Assembly (NCBI GenBank): GCA_049340005.1
Contig: JBMPIY010000010.1
Reading direction: 5' to 3' (one strand)
Source of the DNA: CAXBDP01 sp963974465
GTDB lineage: Bacteria; Bacteroidota; Bacteroidia; Cytophagales; Cyclobacteriaceae
DNA: 64,000 nucleotides
The notes beneath the pieces were generated by a model, which saw only the letters and a program-made list of their open reading frames with translations, was not told the DNA's origin and ran no database searches. Position numbers and translations under genes: made by a program. This document shows positions 25,515 through 33,131 of the stretch, piece by piece; within the stretch, counting starts at the first letter, position 1; each line of letters starts with the position of its first letter.

Positions 25515-26639
25515 ATGATTGATAAAATAATAGCTCTACGAAGAGAATTACATAAGTATCCTGAACTATCAAAAGAGGAAACTAAAACCTCCTCAAAGAT
25601 CCAGCAATTTTTAACTGATTTAAAAGTTTTTGAAATTTATCAGATTACTGAAACTGGATTTGTAGCGGTATTGGATACAATGGTGGAAGGGCCAAGTGTG
25701 CTTGTGCGAGCAGAATTGGATGGGCTTCCTATTAAAGAAAAAACTGATTTAGATTACACTTCTGCTTTTGATGGGAAAGCACATTCCTGTGGGCACGATG
25801 GTCATATGGCGATTGTGTGTGGTTTGGCTATGAAATTGGCTGAAAATCCTCCCGCTAAAGGCCGCGTTATTCTGTGCTTTCAAGCAGCTGAGGAAACCGG
25901 CGAAGGTGCTTTAGAAATTATAGAACATGAGAATTTCAAGCCATTCGAGCCTGATTATGTGTATGCTTTACATAATTTGCCCGGTCATGAAAAGGGATTA
26001 ATTGTAGTAAAAGAAGGCGCATTCACAGCGGCTGTAGAAAGTGTCGCAATTAGACTATCTGGCAAAACGGCTCATGCTGCTGAGCCTGAGCAAGGTCATA
26101 ATCCTACTTGGCTGATTGGGGAAATACTTTCAGAGGTATTGAGGCTGCAAAATACTAATGCCAAAAGCGATAGTTTTTGCTTGATTACACCAGTATATAT
26201 CCATGCTGGTGAAAAGGCCTATGGAATTTCTGCCGGCGATGGAGAGATTCATTTCACATTAAGGGCTTTTGATAATGAATTGCTTGAAAAGAAGAAAAAG
26301 GAGTTGGTGAAATTTGTTGAGGACAAAGCTAAAGCAGCAAATCTATCAGCTGATTTTGAGTGGATGGAGCCATTTACAGCCAATATCAATGGCAAGAAGG
26401 CAGTGAAATTAATCACAGATGCCTGCGATGAATTGAATATCGAATATGCTCGTATATCTGATCCCTTACGTTGGGGCGAAGATTTTGGAGAATTTTCTAG
26501 CCGCTACCCGGGAGCTTTATTTGGATTGGGTTCAGGCAAAAATCAGCCAGCATTACATAATCCAGATTATGACTTTCCAGATGAAATAATGGAAAATGGT
26601 ATCGCCGTTTTTGATAGAATAGTGAGAAAATTACTTTAA
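25515..26639 (+). CDS. M20 amidohydrolase (hippurate/N-acyl-amino-acid hydrolase type)
   Basis: A 374-residue di-metal amidohydrolase of the M20D group. Metal-site residues are intact: the CGHDGH segment (C92, H94, H97), the E126/E127 pair in AAEETGEGA and the later histidine region (DNxPxLHNPDYDFPD). It has no signal peptide and starts one base after the acetyltransferase stop. Family members cleave N-acyl or N-acetyl amino acids, including N-acetyl-diaminopimelate. With the downstream racemases it could free an amino acid from an acyl conjugate before inversion. Confidence 0.85.
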   Translation: MIDKIIALRRELHKYPELSKEETKTSSKIQQFLTDLKVFEIYQITETGFVAVLDTMVEGPSVLVRAELDGLPIKEKTDLDYTSAFDGKAHSCGHDGHMAIVCGLAMKLAENPPAKGRVILCFQAAEETGEGALEIIEHENFKPFEPDYVYALHNLPGHEKGLIVVKEGAFTAAVESVAIRLSGKTAHAAEPEQGHNPTWLIGEILSEVLRLQNTNAKSDSFCLITPVYIHAGEKAYGISAGDGEIHFTLRAFDNELLEKKKKELVKFVEDKAKAANLSADFEWMEPFTANINGKKAVKLITDACDELNIEYARISDPLRWGEDFGEFSSRYPGALFGLGSGKNQPALHNPDYDFPDEIMENGIAVFDRIVRKLL

Positions 26640-26643
26640 GCTC

Positions 26644-27795
26644 GTGTTTAATACATCCTTAATCGAAATCAGTCGAAGTGCCCTTAGGCAAAACATTGAA
26701 TTTATCCGTAAACAAATCGGCGAAAATGTACGCTTTTGCTCTGTGGTGAAGGGCAATGCTTATGGACATGGAATTGAATCTTATGTCCCGCTAGCTGAAT
26801 CTTATGGAGTCAATTATTTCGGTGTTTTCAGTAGCGATGAAGCTTTAAGAGTTTTTCAGGTGAAGAATACCGATGCAGATATAGTTGTGATGGGTATGAT
26901 CGAAGGAGATGAACTCAAATGGGCAATTGAGAATGAGATTGAATTTTTCGTTTTTGATATTGAGCGACTGAATGATGCGATTTCCTTTTCCAAGGAAGTT
27001 GGTAAAAAAGCTAAAATTCATATCGAAGTAGAAACAGGAATGAATCGCACCGGCTGGTCATGGTCGGAACGTGTTGAGTTAGCTGAGGTTATAAAGGATA
27101 ATATTGAATATATCGGTTTGTATGGATTGTGTACCCATTTTGCCGGAGCAGAGAGTCTAAGTAATATGCCAAGGGTTAAACAGCAAATTGAAAATTTTGA
27201 GAAATGGAAAAGCTTCTTTCAAGATGAAAATTTCGCGTTTCGATATATCCACACCGCCTGCTCAGCTGCCATGCTACGCTATCCTGAAGCACATGGTAAT
27301 ATGGTGAGGGTAGGAATACTTCAATACGGATTGTGGCCAAATGGAGAAACTTTCGTGGAGTTTAGAGCTAAGAATCCAGAGGTTGAAAATCTGCCGAAAA
27401 GACTACTTACTTGGAAGAGTACCATTATGCAATTGAAACATGTGCCGGCAAATGAGTATATTGGCTATGGAAATTCTTATTACACACCGAAAAACACAAT
27501 CATTGGTGTGGTTCCGGTTGGTTATGGACACGGTTTTAGCCGTTCACTTAGCAACTTAGGGCGTGTCTTAGTAAGTGGGCATAGAGTAAGTGTGATTGGC
27601 CTAGTGAACATGAATGCACTAGTTATAAACCTTAACGACGTGCCTGATGTTAAGAAAGGAGATGAAGTAATATTAATTGGAAAGCAAGGTGATATGGATG
27701 TTTCCATCGGGTCATTTAGCGACTTAAGTCATCAGCTTAATTACGAGTCAATAACCAGACTTGACCAAGCAATACCTAGACAAATAGTAGAATAA
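26644..27795 (+). CDS. Alanine racemase-type PLP enzyme
   Basis: A 383-residue fold-type III PLP racemase starting at GTG 26644 (the gap to the preceding stop is 4 bases). The PLP lysine K36 lies in VVKGNAYGHG, and the C-terminal domain has YIGYGNSYYTP and VPVGYGHGFSRSLSNLG, the Alr catalytic Tyr and substrate region. It interconverts L- and D-alanine or a related amino acid. The standard cell-wall Alr of Bacteroidota is often fused to MurF, so a free-standing Alr in a catabolic-looking operon may be a broad-specificity racemase. Confidence 0.8.
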   Translation: MFNTSLIEISRSALRQNIEFIRKQIGENVRFCSVVKGNAYGHGIESYVPLAESYGVNYFGVFSSDEALRVFQVKNTDADIVVMGMIEGDELKWAIENEIEFFVFDIERLNDAISFSKEVGKKAKIHIEVETGMNRTGWSWSERVELAEVIKDNIEYIGLYGLCTHFAGAESLSNMPRVKQQIENFEKWKSFFQDENFAFRYIHTACSAAMLRYPEAHGNMVRVGILQYGLWPNGETFVEFRAKNPEVENLPKRLLTWKSTIMQLKHVPANEYIGYGNSYYTPKNTIIGVVPVGYGHGFSRSLSNLGRVLVSGHRVSVIGLVNMNALVINLNDVPDVKKGDEVILIGKQGDMDVSIGSFSDLSHQLNYESITRLDQAIPRQIVE

Positions 27796-27796
27796 C

Positions 27797-28870
27797 ATGG
27801 CATTTATAACTCTTAATAAATCAAAGTTAGCTTCAAATTATAATTACCTCGAAGCACTTTTTCAAAAGCACAATATTTCTTGGGCAGTAGTTACGAAACT
27901 ACTTTGTGGACATAAGCCGTACTTAGAGGAAGTTATAAAATTAGGTGCCAAGGAGGTTTGTGATTCTAGAATTTCAAACCTTAAAGCAGTAAAAGAGATC
28001 GATCCGAATGTGCAGACTGTGTATATAAAGCCACCTGCAAAACGTCATTTAGAAATGATTGTGCAGTATGCAGATGTGAGTTTCAATACACAATTCGAAA
28101 CTATGCAATTGCTTTCTGATGAGGCTGTTCGCCAAAAGAAGATTCATAAAGTAATTGTAATGATTGAGTTGGGAGATTTGCGGGAGGGTGTAATGGGTGA
28201 TCACCTAGTCGAGTTTTATGCAAGTATTATCAATTTGCCAAACATCGAAATTTCAGGTATTGGCTCTAATCTAAATTGTTTACATGGAGTCATGCCTAGT
28301 GAGGACAAACTAATTCAATTGAGTTTGTATAAGCAATTGGTGGAAGCAAAATTTAATATTCATATTCCTTGGGTTACGGGTGGTACTTCGGTTGTGGTGC
28401 CTTTATTATATCACAGAATGGTTCCTAAGGGCATTAATCACTTTCGTATCGGTGAGATGTTATTCTTTGGCAATAATCTATTTACCGGGGAAAATATTGA
28501 TGAAATGTATCATGATGTGATCAAACTCAAGGCAGAAATTATTGAGTTATACGAAAAACCAAAAGTACCAATTGGGTCATTAGCTTCGAATCCTTCTGGT
28601 GAAGTATTAGAGATTAATGAAGATGATTATGGTAAAATGTCTTTCAGAGCAATATTGGATTTGGGATTGCTGGATATATCACCAAATTATTTGATTCCTG
28701 TAGACAAAGATTTTGAAGTAACTGGTGCTAGCTCAGATATGATTATCCTCGATTTGGGAGATAATGAGCATAATTACCAAGTTGGTGATTTGGTAACTTT
28801 TAATCTGAAATATATGGGCGCCTTGGCGCTACTAAGCTCTGATTATATTGAGAAGAAGTTTGAAGACTGA
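27797..28870 (+). CDS. Alanine/ornithine racemase family PLP enzyme
   Basis: A 357-residue second fold-type III racemase, 1 base after the first, with different sequence. PLP lysine K34 is in VVTKLLCGH, and KEVCDSRISNLKAV plus ELGDLREGVMGDHLVEF resemble ornithine racemase (Orr) and its relatives rather than Alr. HFRIGEMLFFG and the C-terminal YLIPVDKDFEVTGASSDM fit that family. Likely role: racemisation of a basic or other non-alanine amino acid. Substrate is not determinable from sequence. The 3' end is 17 bases from the convergent paaD, with no terminator between. Confidence 0.75.
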   Translation: MAFITLNKSKLASNYNYLEALFQKHNISWAVVTKLLCGHKPYLEEVIKLGAKEVCDSRISNLKAVKEIDPNVQTVYIKPPAKRHLEMIVQYADVSFNTQFETMQLLSDEAVRQKKIHKVIVMIELGDLREGVMGDHLVEFYASIINLPNIEISGIGSNLNCLHGVMPSEDKLIQLSLYKQLVEAKFNIHIPWVTGGTSVVVPLLYHRMVPKGINHFRIGEMLFFGNNLFTGENIDEMYHDVIKLKAEIIELYEKPKVPIGSLASNPSGEVLEINEDDYGKMSFRAILDLGLLDISPNYLIPVDKDFEVTGASSDMIILDLGDNEHNYQVGDLVTFNLKYMGALALLSSDYIEKKFED

Positions 28871-28887
28871 ATTGGAATTCAGCTGCT

Positions 28888-29379
28888 TTACTGATTCACA
28901 GGTTTAAACTGCTCAAAACCCTGCTTGCAATTATTACAGTAATGTAATGATCTACAAAGTGTAGGCCCAAATGGAGATTTCATTATGGTGTTTTCACTAT
29001 TGCAAAATGGGCAAGCCACGTGCTCTAGAATATCCAAATCTACAATTAGTGTATCTGTTGGTGGAGGAGCTAATCCAAATTCCTTTAAGGCTTTGCGTCC
29101 CTTTTCCGAAATTTTATTGGAATTCCACGGCTCATCAAAGTTAATCTTAACTTCAAATTCTTGAATTCCTTTTCTTTCGAGGCTTTCTTCCACCTCCCGC
29201 TTCATCATGTCCATAGCTGGACAGCCAGAGAAAGTGGGTGTCATTATTACCCTTACTTTGCCGCTATCATCAATATCTATTTTAGTAATAACACCCAAAT
29301 CTACCAATGATAACACAGGTATTTCAGGGTCTTTTACTTCTTCCAACCACGCCAGTATCTCTTTCTCAGTAAGTTTCAT
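28888..29379 (-). CDS. paaD: Phenylacetyl-CoA epoxidase subunit PaaD
   Basis: A 163-residue protein. Residues 1-90 form a MIP18/SufT-like domain (EVKDPEIPVLSLVDLGVI, MTPTFSGCPAMDMM with the conserved Cys), and the C-terminal part carries CPFCNSEN...HYCNNCKQGFE, a four-cysteine metal site seen in PaaD. PaaD is needed for maturation of the epoxidase, probably Fe-S assembly on PaaE. It is the last gene of paaABCD (12 bases after paaC). Confidence 0.9.
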   Translation of the reverse strand: MKLTEKEILAWLEEVKDPEIPVLSLVDLGVITKIDIDDSGKVRVIMTPTFSGCPAMDMMKREVEESLERKGIQEFEVKINFDEPWNSNKISEKGRKALKEFGLAPPPTDTLIVDLDILEHVACPFCNSENTIMKSPFGPTLCRSLHYCNNCKQGFEQFKPVNQ

Positions 29380-29391
29380 AATTTTCCTTTT

Positions 29392-30147
29392 TTACCAATC
29401 GGCTGCAGGATCTACTCTGAATACAGCAGACATTTCTTCGACCAATGGCTGTAGGTCTTCGGTATGAGTTCCGTACCTCCCGCCATACACCGGTGTGATC
29501 GTTTTATAATCCGGCAATCGAAGGCTTGTTTGATCAATTACTTTTTGGATAGCTTCTATCCAAGGCTCGATTAGTGATTCTTCGCCTGTAAATACTCCAT
29601 CGGAAATCAGTTCTTTTTCAAATTTCGATTTCTCAAACATTCCCAAAGCATACGGAAAAAGGATGTCAATTGAAGCCTGCAATTTGGCAATGGCCTCGTC
29701 CGTAGAACTTCCGAGTTGCTTGATAAAGGTATTTGCATGAAGCACATGATACCTTACTTCACCACGGAATTTGACTACCGCTTTTGCTAAGGGCTCAAAT
29801 GTTGAGGTGGTTAAAGCTTGGAAACGCAAGATTTCAGCATTATCGTAGAAGAAGTGACGAACCAAACTGAAGTCGTATTCACCATTTGGTAATTCTACCA
29901 TTTGGCAATTGTGAAACTGCTCTGCATTACGAGTGAAAGCCACGGTGTCAGGTTCTTGCTCGCCTAAGTCATGAAGCATTTGGTAAAGCACATAGCTTTG
30001 GCCAACTTTATCTTGCGCCATAGAAGAGAATGAAATGTCCTCTTCCAAGAGTGGCCCCATACCAGTCCATTCGGAGTTTCGATGTCCCAATATTAATTGG
30101 TCATCGGCCATTTTGTATAGGAGATCTTTTATTGCTTCGGTATTCAT
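29392..30147 (-). CDS. paaC: Phenylacetyl-CoA epoxidase structural subunit PaaC
   Basis: A 251-residue ferritin-like protein, homologous to PaaA but without the diiron ligands. Helical segments such as RNSEWTGMGPLLEEDISFSS and RGEVRYHVLHANTFIKQLG match PaaC. With PaaA it makes the alpha-beta heterodimer of the epoxidase. Overlap-free spacing to paaB is 10 bases and to paaD 12. Confidence 0.9.
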   Translation of the reverse strand: MNTEAIKDLLYKMADDQLILGHRNSEWTGMGPLLEEDISFSSMAQDKVGQSYVLYQMLHDLGEQEPDTVAFTRNAEQFHNCQMVELPNGEYDFSLVRHFFYDNAEILRFQALTTSTFEPLAKAVVKFRGEVRYHVLHANTFIKQLGSSTDEAIAKLQASIDILFPYALGMFEKSKFEKELISDGVFTGEESLIEPWIEAIQKVIDQTSLRLPDYKTITPVYGGRYGTHTEDLQPLVEEMSAVFRVDPAADW

Positions 30148-30157
30148 TTCTGTCTTC

Positions 30158-30790
30158 TTATTTAGCTTGGTTCTCTTCTTTGAATTGCTTGATTTTATCA
30201 GCGCCTTTGTAATCTATGGCTTCGCGGTAAACTTTTTCGGACAATGTGTTCCAAATCTCTTTGTCATCTTCGTCAGAGAATAGGATATCGCCTGTTTGAA
30301 CAACCCAGATATTTAAAACTGGCTTAGGTTCATTGCCATAGAGTTTTTTTGCTTGGACAATTGCCTCATCTGGGCTATCTGCCATTACACGACCTGCGTA
30401 GATATGTTGCTTGCCTCTTTTGTAAAGATGAAATATCTCAAAAGGCATTTCACCTTCTTCAAGATTTTCTACCGCTTCATTATCGATCATATTGTATAAG
30501 CTTTCACCTTTTTCGGTGTATGGGCTTACCATCACATTCGAAGTTTCCACCACCCAAAGCGCAAAACAAGTATTTCCTCTGCGAGTATATTGCTCTTTTG
30601 CAAAGAGAAAGGCCATTTCTTCATTTGGAGCATGAACTACTCCAACATGCTCGATTGGTTTATTTTCCTTATGCTGCACAAATGCCTGAAAAGTCTGGAA
30701 TTGATCCATTGGCTTTTTGGCATCCATTGGAGTAGTCCAATCTGGGATTTGTAGTCTAGTAACTCTAGGGTCTAATGAAGATAAACTCAT
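30158..30790 (-). CDS. paaB: Phenylacetyl-CoA epoxidase subunit PaaB, double-domain form
   Basis: About 210 residues from the ATG at 30790 (219 if an ATG at 30817 is used; that codon lies inside the hairpin at 30814-30838). Characterised PaaB is about 95 residues, so this protein is twice the usual size. Domain 1 (FQTFQAFVQ...EQYTRRGNTCFALWVVE) is a clear PaaB match. Domain 2 (FEIFHLYKRGKQ...NIWVVQTGDIL) repeats the same fold with more divergence. PaaB bridges PaaAC dimers in the complex. A tandem form may change the stoichiometry. It is in the paaABCD operon. Confidence 0.85.
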   Translation of the reverse strand: MSLSSLDPRVTRLQIPDWTTPMDAKKPMDQFQTFQAFVQHKENKPIEHVGVVHAPNEEMAFLFAKEQYTRRGNTCFALWVVETSNVMVSPYTEKGESLYNMIDNEAVENLEEGEMPFEIFHLYKRGKQHIYAGRVMADSPDEAIVQAKKLYGNEPKPVLNIWVVQTGDILFSDEDDKEIWNTLSEKVYREAIDYKGADKIKQFKEENQAK

Positions 30791-30813
30791 GGTGGTTTTC
30801 AAAGGGTTAGGAA

Positions 30814-30838
30814 GCATGGAAGCGTATCACTTCCATGC
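30814..30838 (-). repeat. Hairpin between paaA and paaB
   Basis: Inverted repeat GCATGGAAG (30814-30822) and CTTCCATGC (30830-30838), 7-base loop, in the paaA-paaB gap. On the transcribed strand no U run follows, so it is not a classic terminator. It may set relative translation or mark a processing site. Confidence 0.5.
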
Positions 30839-30862
30839 ATTTTTAGGTTAGTATTATTCTCC

Positions 30863-31849
30863 TTAGGCGAGCGGAGCAATATATTCTTTCTTTGGAGCAG
30901 CTAGGGCTTTTCTTACCCAAGCTCCACGTTCTTCAGCCATTCTTCTCACAGCAAGTCTTTCCTTATTGCAAGGGCCATCACCATTAATTACTCTTTTGAA
31001 TTCCTCCCAATCTGGCTCAGTGTAAATCCATTTGCCAGTTTCTGGGTCTTTGCGAAGGTTTGGATCTGGTATTGTCAATCCAATTTCGCGAATTTTCATC
31101 ACATACATATCGAGGAATTGCTGGCGCATATCATCGTTAGAAGCCATTTTTACTTTCCACTTCATTAATGTTTCGGTGTGAACAGACATCTTATCCGGCG
31201 GGCCAAAGAAGTGCATCATTGGCGCCCACCAACGATTAAGTGCTTCTTGCATCATTTTGCGTTGGGTTGGAGTGCCTGTTGCCAAGTGAATAACACAATG
31301 GTGGCCGTATTTTAAGTGAAATGCTTCTTCAGCACAAATTCTTTCTAATGCTCGGCAATATGGGCCATAGCTACCTTTGGAATTTGCGAGTTGGTTTACA
31401 ATTGCACCTGCATCTACCAGCCATGAAATGAAGCATGAATCTGCCCAAGTAAATGCCGGATAATTGAATATGTTTGAGTATTTAGATTTGCCTGAAATTA
31501 AGTCTTCGATCATTTCTTCTCTGGACTTGCCCAAGGTTTCGGCTGCACTGTATAGCAGTTGCGCATGACCTACTTCATCTTGGACTTTGGCCATCAATGC
31601 TAGTTTTCTTTTGAAGCCAGGAGCTCTTGTAATCCACGTGCCTTCTGGCAAAGATCCTATAATTTCTGAGTGAGCATGTTGCTCAATCATTCGGATCAAT
31701 TGCTTGCGATAGAGTTGTGGCATCCAATCGCTTGGCTCTATTTTCTCTCCCCGCTCAATTCGAGCCTCAAATTCCGCTAATTTGATTGGATCTTCATCCT
31801 TCAATGCGTCTAATTTAGTTGGTTCAAATATGGTTCCTCCGCCGTACAT
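30863..31849 (-). CDS. paaA: Phenylacetyl-CoA epoxidase catalytic subunit PaaA
   Basis: A 328-residue diiron oxygenase subunit of the ferritin-like superfamily. The ligand motifs are visible: KVQDEVGHAQLLY (E..H of the first pair) and ICAEEAFHLKYGHH (E..H of the second). It oxidises phenylacetyl-CoA to the 1,2-epoxide in the paa pathway, with electrons from PaaE. Length is near the usual 309-330. Starts with ATG at 31849, 12 bases after the TetR regulator gene. Confidence 0.95.
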   Translation of the reverse strand: MYGGGTIFEPTKLDALKDEDPIKLAEFEARIERGEKIEPSDWMPQLYRKQLIRMIEQHAHSEIIGSLPEGTWITRAPGFKRKLALMAKVQDEVGHAQLLYSAAETLGKSREEMIEDLISGKSKYSNIFNYPAFTWADSCFISWLVDAGAIVNQLANSKGSYGPYCRALERICAEEAFHLKYGHHCVIHLATGTPTQRKMMQEALNRWWAPMMHFFGPPDKMSVHTETLMKWKVKMASNDDMRQQFLDMYVMKIREIGLTIPDPNLRKDPETGKWIYTEPDWEEFKRVINGDGPCNKERLAVRRMAEERGAWVRKALAAPKKEYIAPLA

Positions 31850-31861
31850 ATTGTAGTGTTT

Positions 31862-32443
31862 TTATGATTTCAATCCTTTGATAAATAGTTTGGAGAGCCT
31901 TTCTCCAATTTCGTCAGCACTCATTTTTCCTTCTGGCTTGTACCAGTTCGAAATAAAATTGATGGATGATAAAATGGTAAGTATGGTAAATTTCTGATCT
32001 ACCTCCCGCATTTTTTTCTGTTTCATTCCATCAATAATGATGTTGCGAAACCAATCTTCATAATGAGTTCTCATTTGTAAGAATTCATTGAGTGCCTGTT
32101 CACTTAAGTGCTTGTACTCTGTGAAAAATACTGCCGAAGCAGCTGCATTTTTAGTTACCACTTTCACATGGCCTTTGATAGCTTCTTTCAGTTTTTCGAT
32201 AGGCGGGAGGTTCTTTTTTTCTATAGCCTCCTTCGCTGCAAAAAATTCATCGGCCATTTTGAAACAAATATTCTGCAAAATCTCCTCCTTGGATTTGATA
32301 TGCGAGTAAATGCTTGCGGCCTCTATACCAAGACCTGTCGCCAAATCCCTCATGGAAGTAGCTGCGTAGCCTTTGTCCTGGAAAAGTGAAGTTGCAGTAA
32401 CTTCAATCTGCTCCTTGCGAGATATATTTAATGCCTCGTTCAT
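31862..32443 (-). CDS. paaR: TetR-family regulator, PaaR-like
   Basis: A 193-residue TetR repressor. The N-terminal helix-turn-helix (AATSMRDLATGLGIEAASIYSHIKSKEEIL, about 27-56) is followed by a ligand-binding domain. It heads the paa operon. A palindrome CTAACGTTCGTTAG in its own promoter fits the PaaR consensus CNAACGNNCGTTNG that I recall from Thermus, whose ligand is phenylacetyl-CoA. So I infer autoregulated repression relieved by phenylacetyl-CoA. The start codon is at the expected transcription start, suggesting a very short or absent leader. Confidence 0.85.
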   Translation of the reverse strand: MNEALNISRKEQIEVTATSLFQDKGYAATSMRDLATGLGIEAASIYSHIKSKEEILQNICFKMADEFFAAKEAIEKKNLPPIEKLKEAIKGHVKVVTKNAAASAVFFTEYKHLSEQALNEFLQMRTHYEDWFRNIIIDGMKQKKMREVDQKFTILTILSSINFISNWYKPEGKMSADEIGERLSKLFIKGLKS

Positions 32444-32447
32444 TTAA

Positions 32448-32478
32448 CAAATATAAACAACCTAACGTTCGTTAGCAA
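32448..32478 (-). promoter_or_regulatory. paaR-paaABCD promoter
   Basis: On the minus strand TATATTTG (plus coordinates 32448-32455) is an exact TAnnTTTG, and TTG (32476-32478) lies 20 bases upstream, a normal -33/-7 spacing for Bacteroidota. The operator lies between the two boxes. Confidence 0.75.
32462..32475. promoter_or_regulatory. PaaR operator palindrome CTAACGTTCGTTAG
   Basis: Arms CTAACG and CGTTAG with a TT centre. It matches the CNAACGNNCGTTNG pattern reported for PaaR-type TetR proteins and sits between the -33 and -7 boxes, where bound repressor would block polymerase. Confidence 0.8.
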
Positions 32479-32510
32479 GATTTTGTTTGAGCTAATTTTC
32501 ATGCGCTTTC

Positions 32511-32539
32511 TTGATAGATTCAATTTAACCTTAAGTTTG
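32511..32539 (+). promoter_or_regulatory. Promoter of the divergent membrane-protein gene
   Basis: TTG (32511-32513), 18 bases, then TAAGTTTG (32532-32539), an exact TAnnTTTG, about 10 bases before the ATG at 32550. Confidence 0.6.
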
Positions 32540-32549
32540 TAAGAAATTA

Positions 32550-33080
32550 ATGATTAGCCAAATGTCTGATTCGAAAGAGCCAATAATAAAGCAAAAAAGA
32601 AAAGATGTAGTACAATTAGAGATGAACTACTTGGGACTTATTGTCCTTCACATGTGCTTATTCCTATGGCTTTATTTGGGCTTTGAAAGCGGAAATGAAT
32701 GGCTTGGTGGTGTTGCTGAGGGCGAAGAGGTCACTATTTCTGTTGGGATTGTACTGATTGTTATTGTTTTGGTTTGGCAATCCTATAGAGTATTCAGCAA
32801 ATCTTTAGTGAGAATTAAACAGATTGAGGACATTGATGAGAAATATAAGGAGTATGTAAAATCTGCATTCAAACGCTATTTGCTTGTAGCATTTGCTGCC
32901 TTTATTCTGATTTTGAGCTTATACATCTACAAAGATCCATTTTTTGCTGCGATCTACGTATTGTTATTGGTTTATGCCACTACTATTAGACCTGATAATA
33001 ATAAGATACTATTTGAAATAGGCCTTAAGAAAAGGGTTAAAAAGGTGAAAGAGGAAAAGCCTTTGAAAAGAAGATACTAA
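32550..33080 (+). CDS. Multi-pass membrane protein, unknown function
   Basis: A 176-residue protein with about four hydrophobic segments (24-44, 61-81, 110-128 and 130-145), a basic N-terminus (KQKRKD) and a highly basic C-terminal tail (KKRVKKVKEEKPLKRR). Not recognised. A second ATG at 32562 (MSDSKEPI) is also possible and would leave about 15 bases of leader after the promoter at 32532-32539. It is divergent from the paa operon and monocistronic, ending at a hairpin terminator. There is no evidence it belongs to phenylacetate metabolism. Confidence 0.6.
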   Translation: MISQMSDSKEPIIKQKRKDVVQLEMNYLGLIVLHMCLFLWLYLGFESGNEWLGGVAEGEEVTISVGIVLIVIVLVWQSYRVFSKSLVRIKQIEDIDEKYKEYVKSAFKRYLLVAFAAFILILSLYIYKDPFFAAIYVLLLVYATTIRPDNNKILFEIGLKKRVKKVKEEKPLKRRY

Positions 33081-33081
33081 A

Positions 33082-33109
33082 AAAGGCCTCAGTGTTTGCT
33101 GAGACCTTT
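33082..33109. terminator. Terminator hairpin between convergent genes
   Basis: AAAGGCCTCAG (33082-33092) pairs with CTGAGACCTTT (33099-33109) with one internal mismatch and a 6-base loop; A and T runs flank it. It serves the membrane-protein gene and probably the convergent outer-membrane gene. Confidence 0.7.
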
Positions 33110-33131
33110 CGAATTTATTAGAATTATTGAT

